DNA from: Comamonadaceae bacterium
Lineage (GTDB): Bacteria; Pseudomonadota; Gammaproteobacteria; Burkholderiales; Burkholderiaceae_C
Direction: 5' to 3'
DNA: 32,700 nucleotides
Assembly: GCA_013823485.1 (NCBI GenBank)
Contig: PNMF01000020.1
Span: forward strand, 1-32,700
Made by a program: the position numbers and the translations under genes. Below the pieces are notes generated by a model. It was not told the DNA's origin. It worked only from the letters and a program-made list of their open reading frames with translations, and ran no database searches. Each line of letters begins with the position of its first letter. The first letter of the stretch is position 1. Positions 17,449 to 27,235 of this stretch are shown piece after piece.

Positions 17449-18390
17449 ATGAATATCTCGCCCAGACAGCTGCGCATGTTTCTGGTCCTCTCGGACACGC
17501 TGAACTTCAGCAAGGCCGCCGAGCAGCTGTTCATCTCGCAGCCGGCGCTCACCAAGGCCATCCAGGACCTGGAAGGCGAACTCGGTCTCACCCTGTTCGA
17601 ACGCACCACGCGCAGCGTGCGGCTCACCCCCGGGGGCGCCCGCATGGCGGTGGTGGCCCGCTCGGTGCTGGGTGAATTCGAGGCCGGTCTGCTGCGCTTC
17701 CAGTCGTCGGCCGAGCGAGAGGCCGCGCAGGTGTCGATCGCTGCTTGGCCCTCGCTGGCCCATGTGGTGCTGCCCTCGGTCTGCGCTGCGCTGGAGCGCC
17801 AGCGGCCGGGTGTGCAGATCACGCTGCACGATGTGGCCAACAGCGCCTGCATCCAGCGCCTGCTGAACCACCAGGCCGATTTCGCCCTGGCGTCGGTCGC
17901 GCCCACCCACCCCGAACTGCGTTACGAGGAGCTGCTGCGCGACCGTTTCGTGTTGCTCGGCTGCGGCAAGTGGCGCAAGCGCCTGGCCGCGCCCCTGCGC
18001 ATGGACGAGCTGCTGGAGCTGCCCCTGATCACCCTGACCGATGCCAGCACCGCCATGCGCTACATGAGCGCGGCCTACCTGCAGCGCGGCATCGAGTACC
18101 GGCCGAAGATGCAGGTCGATCAGGTGGCCACCGTGGCCGGCCTGATCCGCAAGGAAGTGGGCATTGCGGTGCTGCCCTGGCTGGGCGTCATGCCCATCCT
18201 GGCGATGTCGGGCATCCAGACGGCCGAGATCATCGACGGCCCGCTGCGCTCGGTGGGTATCGTCACCCGTCGCCAGGGCTACCCCGGCCCGCTGGTGCAG
18301 GCCGCGATGGAAGAGGTCAGGGCGATCAGCCGGGAGCTGGTGGGCCGCTACCCCGGCCGGATGTTGCCGCCCTCGGCCCGACGGCGCTGA
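17449..18390 (+). CDS. LysR-family transcriptional regulator
   Basis: A 313-residue regulator with the N-terminal winged helix (ISPRQLRMFLVLSDTLNF and SKAAEQLFISQPALTKAIQDLE, residues 3-43; LTLFERTTRSVRLTPGG to about 65) and a periplasmic-binding-protein-like effector domain to the end. The ATG at 17449 matches the normal family start; a TTG three codons earlier (17440) is possible. Its effector is not readable. It is divergent from the CMD-Bug gene pair and is probably their activator, responding to a compound handled by those proteins. Its stop lies only 3 bases from the stop of the convergent hydrolase gene. Confidence 0.93.
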   Translation: MNISPRQLRMFLVLSDTLNFSKAAEQLFISQPALTKAIQDLEGELGLTLFERTTRSVRLTPGGARMAVVARSVLGEFEAGLLRFQSSAEREAAQVSIAAWPSLAHVVLPSVCAALERQRPGVQITLHDVANSACIQRLLNHQADFALASVAPTHPELRYEELLRDRFVLLGCGKWRKRLAAPLRMDELLELPLITLTDASTAMRYMSAAYLQRGIEYRPKMQVDQVATVAGLIRKEVGIAVLPWLGVMPILAMSGIQTAEIIDGPLRSVGIVTRRQGYPGPLVQAAMEEVRAISRELVGRYPGRMLPPSARRR

Positions 18391-18393
18391 AGC

Positions 18394-19458
18394 TCAGCGC
18401 TTGTCCGCCAGGAATTCCAGCACCGCAGCGTGGAATCGGTCCGGCGCTTCCAGGTGGGGCACATGGCCCACGTTGTCGAACTCGACCAGCTTTGCCCCGG
18501 GAATGCGCTTCTGGGCATCCTTGCCCAGCTGCGGGTAGTTGCCCAGGTTCTTCACCGCCTCGGGCGGTGCGAAGCGGCGGCCGAACACGGTGCGGTCCAA
18601 CTGGCCGATGGCCAGCAGCACCGGCACGTTCAGCTTGGGCAGCTCGTTGTAGGTGGGGCCCTCGTAGATCATCTGGTAGGTCAGCGCCGAGACCAGTGCG
18701 TAGCGCGGGTATTCGGGGCTGCGCTGCACCCGCGAGAACTGCTCCACGAAGCGCTCGAACTCGGGCCGGTAGTTGTCCTTGAAGTAGCTCTTGATGAAGG
18801 CGCGGTAGCTGGTGGTGGTCTGCGCCATCTCCAGCTTGAGCAGGTTGGCCGTCTGCTGCGGCGGAATGGCCGGCACATAGTCCTCCAGGCCCAGCGGGTT
18901 CTCCAGCACCAGGGCGGCCACCCGGTCCGGGTGACGGCGCGCAAAGTGCACGCCCAGCATGCCGCCCATGCTGTTGGCCACGATGGACACACGCCCGGCC
19001 TTCAGGTGGTCCAGCACGCGCACGGTGTTGTCCGCCAGCATGGCGAAGGTGTAGCGGATCTCCGGCTTGGACGATTTGCCGAAGCCGATCTGGTCCACGG
19101 CGATCACCCGGTAGCCCTTGGCGGGCAGCGCCCGCAAGGTGTTGGCCCAGTAGTCCGAACCGAAGTTCTTGCCATGGAACAGCACCACGGTCTGGCCGTT
19201 GGGCGCGGCGGTGGGCTGGACATCCATGTAGGCCATGCGCACCGGCCGACCTTCCAGCTCGAACTGCAGGTGCTGCACCGGGAACGGGTAGGCCCAGCCC
19301 TCCATCGCGGCGCCCAGCGGCTCGGTGTGGTCGTAGGTGGGGGCCGCCGCCGCAGCGGGTGCGGCGCTGGCGGCCGGTGCCGGTGAACGGGTGGCGCAGC
19401 CGGCCAGCAGGGCGGCGGCGCACAGGAGCAGGGCAGAAGGAGCGGGGTGGAGTTTCAT
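18394..19458 (-). CDS. Lipoprotein alpha/beta hydrolase
   Basis: A 354-residue hydrolase. The N-terminus is a lipoprotein signal (LAGC, Cys21) followed by an Ala/Pro-rich linker of about 20 residues. The alpha/beta hydrolase core has the oxyanion-hole loop LFHGKNFGSDYW (about 93-104), the nucleophile elbow ANSMGG (Ser163), an acid in IGQLDRTVFG and a C-terminal His in VGHVPHLE. Such proteins are esterases or similar enzymes held at the envelope; the substrate is unknown. It is convergent with the LysR gene (3-base gap) and divergent from the FG-GAP-like gene. Confidence 0.9.
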   Translation of the reverse strand: MKLHPAPSALLLCAAALLAGCATRSPAPAASAAPAAAAAPTYDHTEPLGAAMEGWAYPFPVQHLQFELEGRPVRMAYMDVQPTAAPNGQTVVLFHGKNFGSDYWANTLRALPAKGYRVIAVDQIGFGKSSKPEIRYTFAMLADNTVRVLDHLKAGRVSIVANSMGGMLGVHFARRHPDRVAALVLENPLGLEDYVPAIPPQQTANLLKLEMAQTTTSYRAFIKSYFKDNYRPEFERFVEQFSRVQRSPEYPRYALVSALTYQMIYEGPTYNELPKLNVPVLLAIGQLDRTVFGRRFAPPEAVKNLGNYPQLGKDAQKRIPGAKLVEFDNVGHVPHLEAPDRFHAAVLEFLADKR

Positions 19459-19534
19459 GTCTCGGGTCTTGTGTGGGTTGTCGTGATCACGCCGTAGCGC
19501 CGGAAACTGTAACCCGCACCGGTCGTCCGCGTAA

Positions 19535-19556
19535 GGTTCGGGGACCTGCCCCGACC
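19535..19556 (+). other. Hairpin just upstream of the FG-GAP-like gene
   Basis: GGTTCGGGG and CCCCGACC form an 8-pair stem with one bulged T and a 5-base loop, ending 7 bases before the ATG at 19564. There is no T-tract and no clear ribosome binding site, so it might control translation; this is uncertain. Confidence 0.35.
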
Positions 19557-19563
19557 AAGCCGC

Positions 19564-20505
19564 ATGACCCGCCCGTTTTCATCACCCTCGGTCTGGCTGA
19601 TCCTTGCCCTGCTCATGGCCCCCGCCGCGGGTCTGGCCATGGGGCTGAAGCAGGCCCCACGCAGCCAGGCCTGCCCGGCCGCAGCGAGCCCGGTGGCCGC
19701 TCTGCAACCCTTGCCGGCGCAGGCGGCAGAGCGTCTGCCCGACAGCCAGCTGGCCGCCGGCCGGCTGGACATGGCCTGGGCCTGGCTGGGCTCGCCGACC
19801 CTGCGGTACCCGCACCGCGCGCTCGGCTCGCCCACCCACGCCGCCAGCGCCCATGCGCTGGTCCGGACACGGTCCGGGGCTTGGCAGGCGGTGGAGCTGC
19901 GCCTGCCGCTGAACCGCGTTTATGAAGACCGGGTGCCGCGCATCGTCGATCTGGACCGCGACGGCAGCGAGGAGCTGATCCTGGTCGAGGCCGACCTGCT
20001 GCGCGGAGCCGCCCTGGTGGTGCTGGGCATCGACCATACCGCCGCCGGGCCGACGCTGGTCGAGCGGGCGCGCAGCAGCTTTGCCGGTTCTGCCTTCCGC
20101 TGGCTCAACCCGGTGGGCGTGGCCGACTTCGATGCCGATGGCCAGCTCGATCTGGCCATGGTGCGCACGCCCCACATCGGCGGGGAGCTGCAGTTGCTGC
20201 ACTACCGCCCGCCGACCCTGGTGCCGTATGCCCATGCGCTGGATGTGTCCAACCACCGCATGGGCGCGCTGGAGCAGGACCTGGCGGTCATTGTTCAGGC
20301 GCCCGGCCAGCGACCGACCATCGTGCTGCCCGACATGGGCCTGCGCGCCCTGCATGCGCTGCGCTGGGACGCCCCCGGCCGCTGGACCGAACTCTCCGAA
20401 GCCGTGCCCCTGCCCGGCCGCATCGAGCGGATGTCCGCTGCGCCCGGCGGTGCCTGTGTGACGCTGGACGACGGTCCCGCGCAGCAGGTCAGCCTGATTT
20501 CTTGA
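19564..20505 (+). CDS. Exported FG-GAP/VCBS-like repeat protein
   Basis: A 313-residue protein with an N-terminal hydrophobic signal segment (residues 10-27) and two calcium-binding-like motifs typical of FG-GAP/VCBS beta-propeller repeats: VDLDRDGSEELI (128-139) and ADFDADGQLDLAMV (187-200). The rest is low-complexity between strands. Only two clear repeats can be read by eye; a full propeller would need more divergent ones. Function is unknown. No ribosome binding site is obvious and a hairpin lies just upstream, so the start could be the internal ATG at 19615. It is followed after 11 bases by the peroxiredoxin-like gene. Confidence 0.75.
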   Translation: MTRPFSSPSVWLILALLMAPAAGLAMGLKQAPRSQACPAAASPVAALQPLPAQAAERLPDSQLAAGRLDMAWAWLGSPTLRYPHRALGSPTHAASAHALVRTRSGAWQAVELRLPLNRVYEDRVPRIVDLDRDGSEELILVEADLLRGAALVVLGIDHTAAGPTLVERARSSFAGSAFRWLNPVGVADFDADGQLDLAMVRTPHIGGELQLLHYRPPTLVPYAHALDVSNHRMGALEQDLAVIVQAPGQRPTIVLPDMGLRALHALRWDAPGRWTELSEAVPLPGRIERMSAAPGGACVTLDDGPAQQVSLIS

Positions 20506-20516
20506 AAGGAACCCGC

Positions 20517-21065
20517 ATGAGCATCGCTGCACTGACACCCCGCCAGCCCGTCCCGGCGCTGAGTGTTCCGCTGGTCAACGGTGAACGTTTCGTTCTGGGC
20601 GCATCGCCTGCGCCCACCTTCGACCTGGTGGTGTTTTACCGGGGGCTGCACTGCCCCATCTGTGCCAAGTACCTGATGGAGCTTGAGCGTCTGATGCCCG
20701 AGTTCGAGAAACGGGGCGTGCGCGTCACGGCCGTGAGCAGCGACACCGCAGAGCGCGCCCAGGCCATGGCCGAGAAGATCAAGGCGGTGCACCTGAACAT
20801 CGGCCACGGACTCGGCCTGCCGTCCGCGCGGCAGTGGGGTCTGTACATCAGTACGTCGCGTGGCCAGACCTCCATCGGCATCGAGGAGCCCGCGCTCTTC
20901 AGCGAGCCGGGGGTGTTCCTGGTCCGACCCGACGGCACGCTGTACTACGGCTCCACCCAGACCATGCCCTTTGCGCGCCCCGCGTTCCAGGATCTGCTGG
21001 GCGCCATCGATTTCGCCGTCGCCAAGGACTACCCGGCGCGCGGCGAATACACCGGTCCGCTCTGA
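20517..21065 (+). CDS. Peroxiredoxin-like (AhpC/TSA) protein
   Basis: A 182-residue thioredoxin-fold protein of the peroxiredoxin-like branch. The active site is YRGLHCPICAKYL, a CxxC (Cys46, Cys49) in place of the usual single peroxidatic Cys in PxxxTxxC, so it may act as a thiol-disulfide reductase as much as a peroxidase. Other family features are VRVTAVSSDTAERA, the YISTSRGQTSIGIEEPALFSEPGVFLVRPDG core and a C-terminal helix. The start is fixed by GAAAGGA 6 bases before the ATG. No signal peptide is seen, so it is cytoplasmic. It is convergent with cusA across 15 bases. Confidence 0.9.
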   Translation: MSIAALTPRQPVPALSVPLVNGERFVLGASPAPTFDLVVFYRGLHCPICAKYLMELERLMPEFEKRGVRVTAVSSDTAERAQAMAEKIKAVHLNIGHGLGLPSARQWGLYISTSRGQTSIGIEEPALFSEPGVFLVRPDGTLYYGSTQTMPFARPAFQDLLGAIDFAVAKDYPARGEYTGPL

Positions 21066-21080
21066 CCGGCGCGGTGCCGG

Positions 21081-24000
21081 TCACGGCGGGCCGCCGCGCG
21101 GCCGGCGCATCAGCCGGTACATCACCGGCACCACCAGCAACGACAGCAGCGGGGCGCTGATCATCCCGCCGACCATGGGCGCGGCGATGCGTTGCATCAC
21201 CTCGCTGCCGGTGCCGCTGCCCCAGAACAGCGGCAGCAATCCGGCCACGATGGTGGCCACCGTCATGGCCTTGGGCCTGACCCGCAGCACCGCACCTTCC
21301 CGGATCGCTTCCAGCAGCGACGGCTCGTCGGTGCGCCCGGCATCGATCCGGTCCTGCCAGGCCTGCTTGAGGTAGATCAGCATGATCACGCCGAACTCGG
21401 CCGCCACACCGGCCAGCGCGATGAAGCCCACCACGCTGGCCACGGACAGGTTGTGCCCCAGCAGCCAGAGGAACCAGACCCCGCCCACCAGGGCGAACGG
21501 CAAGGTCGCCATGATCAGCAGCGCCTCGTCCAGCCGGCGGAAGGTCAGGTACAGCAGCACGAAGATGATCAGCAGCGTGGCCGGCACCACCAGCTGGAGC
21601 CGGGCGGTGGCCCGCTCCAGGAACTCGAACTGGCCCGACCACGCCACCGAATACCCGGCGGGCAGGGTCACGCGGTCGTTGACGGCCTTCTGCATGTCCA
21701 GCACCGCGCCGCGCAGGTCGCGCCCCCGGATGTCCACATACACAAAGCCCGCGAGCCGGGCGTTCTCGCTGCGCAGCATGGGCGGGCCGTCGGTGATCCG
21801 CAGATCGGCCACGTCGCCCAGCACCAGCCGCTGTCCGCCCGGCGCCACCACCGGCAAGTCGCGCAGGCGCGCCAGCGAGTCCCGCAGTTCGCGCGGGTAG
21901 CGCAGGTTGATGGGGAAGCGCTGCAGACCCTCGGTGGTTTCGCCGATGTTCATGCCGCCGATGCTGCCGGCCACGATGTCCTGCACGTCGGCGATGTTCA
22001 TGCCGAAGCGGGCGGCATCGGCGCGGCGGATGTCGACATCGATGTACCGGCCCCCGGACAGGCGCTCGGCCAGCGCGCTGCTCACGCCGGGAATGTCCCG
22101 CACGGCGGCCTCGATCTCGCCGGTCAGCCGGTCGACGACGGCCAGCTCCGGGCCGGCCACCTTCACGCCCACCGGACTCTTGATGCCGGTGGCCAGCATG
22201 TCGATGCGGTTGCGGATGGGTGGCACCCAGATGTTGGACAGCCCCGGCACCCGCACCGTGCGGTCGAGCTCCTCGATCAGGTCTTCCTGCGTCAGGCCCG
22301 GGCGCCACTCGTGGCGTGGCCGGAACTGGATCGTGGTCTCGAACATTTCCAGCGGCGCGGGATCGGTCGCGGTCTCGGCCCGGCCGGCCTTGCCATAGAC
22401 GCTCTGCACCTCCGGAATGGTCTTGATGAGGCGGTCGGTCTGCTGCAGCAGCTCGGCCGCCTTGGCCACCGACAGGCCGGGCAGCGCCGTGGGCATGTAG
22501 AGCAGGTCGCCCTCGTCCAGCGACGGCATGAACTCGCTGCCCAGCTGGCGCAGCGGCCAGGCGCTGGCGACCAGCACCAGCAAGGCCACCACCAGGGTGG
22601 ACACGGGCCTTTTCAGCACGGCGTCCAGCACCGGCCGGTAGAGGGCCATCAGCCCACGGTTGAGCGGGTTGGCCGACTCGCTCGGGATGCGGCCGCGGAT
22701 CAGGTAACCCATCAGCACCGGGATCAGCGTCACCGCGAGTCCGGCCGACGCCGCCATGGCGTAGGTCTTGGTGTAGGCCAGCGGCGCGAACAGCCGGCCC
22801 TCCTGTGCTTCCAGCGTGAACACCGGCAGGAAGCTGACCGTGATGATCAGCAGCGAGAAAAACAGCGCGGGCCCGACCTCGGTCGCGGCATCCCCGATCA
22901 CCCGCCAACGCGCTTCGCCCTGCAAGGTGGCCCCCGGATGCCGGTGTGCCCAGCGTTCCAGGTGCTTGTGGGCGTTCTCGATCATGACGATGGCGGCGTC
23001 CACCATGGCCCCGATGGCAATCGCGATGCCGCCCAGCGACATCACATGGGCATTGATGCCCTGGCGCTCCATCACGATGAAGGCAGCCAGAACGCCCAGC
23101 GGCAGCGAGATGGTGGCCACCAGCGCACTGCGCAGGTGGAACAGGAAGGCCAGGCACACCAGCCCGACCACCACGAATTCCTCGATCAGCTTTTCCCCGA
23201 GGTTCTTCACCGCCCGCTCGATCAGCCCCGATCGGTCGTACACCGGGACGACCTCGACCCCGGCGGGCAGGCTGCGTTGCAGCTCGGCCAGCTTCGCCTT
23301 CACGGCCTCGATGGTCTGCAGGGCATTCTTGCCGGAGCGCATGACCACCACGCCGCCGACCGCTTCGCCCTCGCCGTCAAGCTCGCCGATGCCGCGCCGC
23401 ATCTCCGGTCCGGTCTGCACGCGCGCCACATCGCCCAGCCGGACCGACACGCCGCCGGCACCGGTGATCAGCGGAATGGCCCTGAAGTCGTCCAGCGTGC
23501 GGAGGTAGCCGCTGGCGCGCACCGCGTACTCGGTCTCGCCGAGTTCCAGTACCGAGCCTCCGGCCTCCTGGTTGCCCCGCCTGACCGCATCGGCCACCAT
23601 GGCCTGGGTCACCCGGTAGGCGGCCATCCGGTCAGGGTCGAGCACGATCTGGTACTGCTTGACCATGCCGCCCACGCTGGCCACCTCGGCCACATCGGGG
23701 ACGGTTTTCAGCTCGAAGCGCAGGAACCAGTCCTGCAGGGCCCGCAGCTGCGCCACGTCCTGCGAGCCGGTGCGGTCCACCAGCGCGTACTGGTAGATCC
23801 AGCCGACGCCGGTGGCATCCGGCCCGATGCCCGATGCCGCACCGGCCGGCAGGCGCGCCTGCACCTGGTTGAGGTATTCCAGCACCCGCGAGCGCGCCCA
23901 GTAGAGGTCGACGTCGTCCTCGAACAGCACGTAGACGAAGCTGTCGCCGAACATCGAGAAGCCCCGCACCGCCCGTGCACCTGGCACCGACAGCATCGTG

Positions 24001-24212
24001 GTCGTCATCGGGTAGGTGACCTGGTTCTCCACGATCTGCGGCGCCTGCCCGGGCCAGGTGGTCCGGATGATGACCTGGGTGTCGGACAGGTCGGGCAGGG
24101 CATCGACCGGTGTGCGCTGCAAGGCCACCAGACCCCAGGCGCTCAGCAGCAGGGTGGCCAGCAGCACCAGGAAGCGGTTGCCGATGCTCCAGCGGATCAG
24201 GCCGGCGATCAT
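21081..24212 (-). CDS. cusA: Cu(I)/Ag(I) efflux RND transporter
   Basis: A 1043-residue inner-membrane pump of the heavy-metal-efflux RND family, driven by protons, that with CusB and CusC expels metal across both membranes. Copper/silver specificity is supported by residues aligning with the three E. coli CusA metal-site methionines: [24 protein letters not shown] and [12 protein letters not shown]. The TM4 proton-relay Asp is in [22 protein letters not shown]. Two RND repeats and twelve membrane segments are implied by length and hydrophobic blocks. It starts by overlapping the cusB stop (ATGA) and is the last gene of the operon. Confidence 0.96.
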   Translation of the reverse strand: MIAGLIRWSIGNRFLVLLATLLLSAWGLVALQRTPVDALPDLSDTQVIIRTTWPGQAPQIVENQVTYPMTTTMLSVPGARAVRGFSMFGDSFVYVLFEDDVDLYWARSRVLEYLNQVQARLPAGAASGIGPDATGVGWIYQYALVDRTGSQDVAQLRALQDWFLRFELKTVPDVAEVASVGGMVKQYQIVLDPDRMAAYRVTQAMVADAVRRGNQEAGGSVLELGETEYAVRASGYLRTLDDFRAIPLITGAGGVSVRLGDVARVQTGPEMRRGIGELDGEGEAVGGVVVMRSGKNALQTIEAVKAKLAELQRSLPAGVEVVPVYDRSGLIERAVKNLGEKLIEEFVVVGLVCLAFLFHLRSALVATISLPLGVLAAFIVMERQGINAHVMSLGGIAIAIGAMVDAAIVMIENAHKHLERWAHRHPGATLQGEARWRVIGDAATEVGPALFFSLLIITVSFLPVFTLEAQEGRLFAPLAYTKTYAMAASAGLAVTLIPVLMGYLIRGRIPSESANPLNRGLMALYRPVLDAVLKRPVSTLVVALLVLVASAWPLRQLGSEFMPSLDEGDLLYMPTALPGLSVAKAAELLQQTDRLIKTIPEVQSVYGKAGRAETATDPAPLEMFETTIQFRPRHEWRPGLTQEDLIEELDRTVRVPGLSNIWVPPIRNRIDMLATGIKSPVGVKVAGPELAVVDRLTGEIEAAVRDIPGVSSALAERLSGGRYIDVDIRRADAARFGMNIADVQDIVAGSIGGMNIGETTEGLQRFPINLRYPRELRDSLARLRDLPVVAPGGQRLVLGDVADLRITDGPPMLRSENARLAGFVYVDIRGRDLRGAVLDMQKAVNDRVTLPAGYSVAWSGQFEFLERATARLQLVVPATLLIIFVLLYLTFRRLDEALLIMATLPFALVGGVWFLWLLGHNLSVASVVGFIALAGVAAEFGVIMLIYLKQAWQDRIDAGRTDEPSLLEAIREGAVLRVRPKAMTVATIVAGLLPLFWGSGTGSEVMQRIAAPMVGGMISAPLLSLLVVPVMYRLMRRPRGGPP

Positions 24213-25834
24213 CGGGTCTTCTCCGGCGGCATCACCTTCAGGCCGGTGATCTGCGGCACGTCACCGTCCTGCATCTCGAACTCGATCTGCAGCCGGTCCC
24301 CCACCTCCATCCGCCGGGGCTGGCGCTCTTTCGGCGGCAACCGGAAGTCCATCTGCATCTCGGGCCACTTGAGCGCCGGGATCGGGGGATGCGTCAGCGT
24401 GACCGTGTCGCCGGCAAGCGCATCGATCACGGCATCGGTGGTGTAGCGCGGCTGGGCGGCCCCGGCCGGCGGCTCCTGGTTCAGGCGTGCTTCCAGACCC
24501 CGCAGGCTGGCCTCGGAGTCGATCAGGAACTGTCCCGACAGAACCACCCGCTGGCCCGCTTCCAGACCCGCCTTCACCTCGGTCTGCCCATTCGCTTCGT
24601 TGCCGGGCACCACCTCCACCGGCCGGAACCGACCGCCGTCCTCGGCCAGCATCACGACGCTGCGCCGCCCGGTCCGGATGATGGCGTCGCTGGGCACCAG
24701 CAGCGTGGCCGGGCCGGCGCGGGGGTCCAGCCGCATGCTGACCTGCATGCCGGGTACCAGCCGTCCTTGCGGGTTGGCCAGTTCGACACGCGCGCGCACC
24801 GTGCGGGTGACCGCATCGACCTCGGGCAACAGGGCCTGCACCCGGCCTTCGAAGCGTTCCCCCGGCGCGCCCGGGCTGGTGGTGCGCACGCGCGTGCCCG
24901 GCCCGATCAGTGCGGCCTGGCTTTCCGGCACCGCCCCTTCGGCCCACACCGTGCGGGTACCCTGCAGCCGCATGAGCGCCATGCCCGGGGCGACGGTGGC
25001 GCCCTCGCGGACCATCAGCTCGCTCACGATGCCCGCCAACGGTGCGGTCAGGGTCAGGCGGGGCTGCACCGCACCTGAACTCGCCACCCGCTGGATGTGG
25101 GCCGGGGTCATGCCGGCCTGGCGCATGCGCTGGCGCGCGGCGTCCTTCAGGGGGTCGACGCCCTCGCCGTCAAGCCGGGCCAGAGCCAGGTACTCCTCCT
25201 GTGCGGCCACCCACTCGGGCACATACAGGTCGGCCAGGGGGGCGCCGGCCGCCACCCGGTCGAAGGTGGCCTTCACATGGAGCTTCTCGACGAAGCCCAT
25301 CGCCCGCGACGACACCTCCACCCGCTCCCGCTCGTTCCAGGCCACGTTGCCCACCGCCGTCACCTCGGACGCCAGGGACCCTTCCACCACCGGCGCGGTG
25401 CGCAGCCCGAGGTTCTGCTGGATGCGCGAGCTCACCGTGACGCTGCTGGCGTCGGCCGCGTCGGTGCCGGCATAACGCGGCACCAGCATCATGTCCATGA
25501 ACGGCGATTTCGCCGGGGCATCGAAGTTTTTGCCCGGCACCATGGGGTCGTGGTAGTTCAGGATGCGTCGGCCGGTCACCGGGTCCTGGTCACCCGCCTT
25601 GAGCCCGTCGCGGATGTGCCGGCGGGTGGCTTCCTCCCCCTGGGGGATGGTCCACTGCGAAGGGTCGATGTCCGTCGGCCCTGGGCCGGCCGCAGCCTGG
25701 GCAGACGCCGGTTCGCCGGCCGCCGGCAGGGCGCCGGCCTTGCCCTGCTGGACCCCCAGCCACCAGCCGGCGCCGCTGGCGGCGGCCAGCACCGCCAGCC
25801 CGGCCAGCACGGTGGTTGCACGCTGATGTTTCAT
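24209..25834 (-). CDS. cusB: CusB membrane-fusion protein with fused C-terminal CusF domain
   Basis: A 541-residue periplasmic adaptor linking the CusA pump to the outer-membrane channel. Order of parts: an N-terminal membrane anchor (residues 8-28), a heavy-metal-binding segment [28 protein letters not shown] (94-121), barrel-sandwich and alpha-hairpin regions, and a beta-barrel ([16 protein letters not shown] near 430). Residues 464-541 are a CusF-like domain with [18 protein letters not shown]; His482, Trp490, Met493 and Met495 repeat the exact spacing of the E. coli CusF copper site (His36, Trp44, Met47, Met49). So the copper chaperone is fused to the adaptor. The ATG at 25834 begins the anchor; the frame is open upstream only across cusC. 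Confidence 0.95.
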   Translation of the reverse strand: MKHQRATTVLAGLAVLAAASGAGWWLGVQQGKAGALPAAGEPASAQAAAGPGPTDIDPSQWTIPQGEEATRRHIRDGLKAGDQDPVTGRRILNYHDPMVPGKNFDAPAKSPFMDMMLVPRYAGTDAADASSVTVSSRIQQNLGLRTAPVVEGSLASEVTAVGNVAWNERERVEVSSRAMGFVEKLHVKATFDRVAAGAPLADLYVPEWVAAQEEYLALARLDGEGVDPLKDAARQRMRQAGMTPAHIQRVASSGAVQPRLTLTAPLAGIVSELMVREGATVAPGMALMRLQGTRTVWAEGAVPESQAALIGPGTRVRTTSPGAPGERFEGRVQALLPEVDAVTRTVRARVELANPQGRLVPGMQVSMRLDPRAGPATLLVPSDAIIRTGRRSVVMLAEDGGRFRPVEVVPGNEANGQTEVKAGLEAGQRVVLSGQFLIDSEASLRGLEARLNQEPPAGAAQPRYTTDAVIDALAGDTVTLTHPPIPALKWPEMQMDFRLPPKERQPRRMEVGDRLQIEFEMQDGDVPQITGLKVMPPEKTR

Positions 25835-27141
25835 GGCTTCGCCCCGGTGTGGTTGTCGGTCAGGAGGTATTCGAGCTGGGCCCAGGCGCCAGCGGTCTGC
25901 CGCTCGAGCAGCAGGCGTTCCAGCGCCAGATCCAGCACCGCTCGGCGTGCCTGAAGCACCGGGCCCAGGCCCTCGCGCCCGCCCCGGTACGCGGCCAGTG
26001 CGGCATCGACCCGCTGCGCGGACAGGGGCGCGCGCCGGGTATCCAGAAAGTCCAGCCGATCCAGACCGGACCGCCACTGCTCCCGCCACCGCTGCACCTG
26101 CAACAGCCGCTCGCGGGTCTGCTCCTCGCGTTCGGCCTGCAGTTCGTCCACCCGCGACAGACGTGCGGCCAGCTCGCGCTCCTGGCGCTGCGGCCTGTCC
26201 CATTGCAGGGGCACCGACACCGCCACCGAAGCCATGTTCGAGAACTGTCGGCCGCGCTGGCTCAGCATGAATTCCACGCTCCAGTCGGGATCGAGTTCCT
26301 GGCGGGCCACCTCGGCCTCTGCCCGGGCAGCCCGCTCCCTGGCCTGCAGCGCGGCGATGTCGGGCAGGCGCTCGGCCAGCGTCGACTCGCCCAGCGCCGC
26401 GGGACGCTGCCGCAGCGGCGGCGGGTCGGCCAGCGGCTGGTCGGGCGGGCCCCCGGTGAGGCGGGCCAGCCACAGACGTGCTTCGGCCCGGTCGGCGGTC
26501 GCGCCGATCAGGCCTTGCTCCAGCTGCGCCAGCAGCTCGCGCGCGCCCAGCGCGTCGTCGAGGGTGGCCTTGCCGCCCCGGACCGCCGACTCGGTGGTCT
26601 GGACCAGCAGGCGTGCTTCAGCCACCTGGGCCTGCAGCAAGCCGATGCGCTGCTCCTGCAGGTGCCGCTCCAGCCATGCCTGCGCCACCTCGGCCTGCAG
26701 CAGGGCGATGCGCCGATCCCGCTCGCTGAGGGCGGCATCGGCCTCGCGCTCGAAACGCTCGCTGCGCGCCTGGCGCTTGGCCGCACTCGGCCAGGTCTGC
26801 ATGACCGAGACCGAGCGCATGGTCATGAAGTCCCGGGTGGTGCTGAAGCGCTCCGGCCCGTCCACCGGCAGGTTGTCGAGCGACAGCCGCAGCACCGGGT
26901 CGGGCCGCTGCCCGGCCACCACGCCCATGTCGCGCGCACCCTGTGCCGCTGCGGACGCGGCGGCGGCGCTCTGCGAGCGTGCAACCGCCATGCCGATGGC
27001 CGCCTTCAGGCCGAGCGGCTCGGTGGCCGAGGCCGGCGAGATCGCCGCGAACGCGGCTGCCATGCCCAGCGCCGCACGGCCCGGCAGGGCAGAGCGGAGG
27101 GCGCCAAGAAAGGTCGAAAAAAGGGCTGAACGAAGTCCCAT
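25831..27141 (-). CDS. cusC: TolC-family outer-membrane channel, CusC-like
   Basis: A 436-residue outer-membrane efflux protein of the TolC fold. It has an N-terminal signal region ending near residue 40 (ASATEPL), then long amphipathic helices in two repeats (GIGMAVARSQSAAAASAAAQGARD-like and EREREADAALSERDRRIALLQAEVAQAWL), the typical RVDAALAAYRGGREGLGPVLQARRAVLDLALERLLLERQ segment at the end. The signal is long, and no lipobox Cys is seen, unlike E. coli CusC. It is the first gene of the cusCBA block; its stop overlaps the cusB start. Metal specificity is inferred from cusA and cusB. Confidence 0.92.
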   Translation of the reverse strand: MGLRSALFSTFLGALRSALPGRAALGMAAAFAAISPASATEPLGLKAAIGMAVARSQSAAAASAAAQGARDMGVVAGQRPDPVLRLSLDNLPVDGPERFSTTRDFMTMRSVSVMQTWPSAAKRQARSERFEREADAALSERDRRIALLQAEVAQAWLERHLQEQRIGLLQAQVAEARLLVQTTESAVRGGKATLDDALGARELLAQLEQGLIGATADRAEARLWLARLTGGPPDQPLADPPPLRQRPAALGESTLAERLPDIAALQARERAARAEAEVARQELDPDWSVEFMLSQRGRQFSNMASVAVSVPLQWDRPQRQERELAARLSRVDELQAEREEQTRERLLQVQRWREQWRSGLDRLDFLDTRRAPLSAQRVDAALAAYRGGREGLGPVLQARRAVLDLALERLLLERQTAGAWAQLEYLLTDNHTGAKP

Positions 27142-27197
27142 GTCTGATCTCCGGGGCGGGCAGGCCAGGGCATCGAAGCCCGTGTCGCCTGCGACAG

Positions 27198-27221
27198 CAG
27201 CACCCCCGGGGCGGGGGGCTG
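27198..27221. other. GC-rich hairpin between the small exported protein and cusC
   Basis: CAGC(A)CCCCC and GGGGGGCTG form a 9-pair stem with one bulged A and a 5-base loop, within the 94-base gap before cusC. No T-tract follows on either strand; it could act as an attenuator or RNA-stability element. Low confidence in any function. Confidence 0.35.
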
Positions 27222-27235
27222 CGCCAACAGAAGCA

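Noticed and set aside
21192-24446. A 1084-codon open frame on the plus strand across cusA.
   Set aside because: It is composed mostly of His, Gln, Arg, Gly and Ala without any recognisable fold, and lies opposite a clear RND transporter with conserved metal residues.
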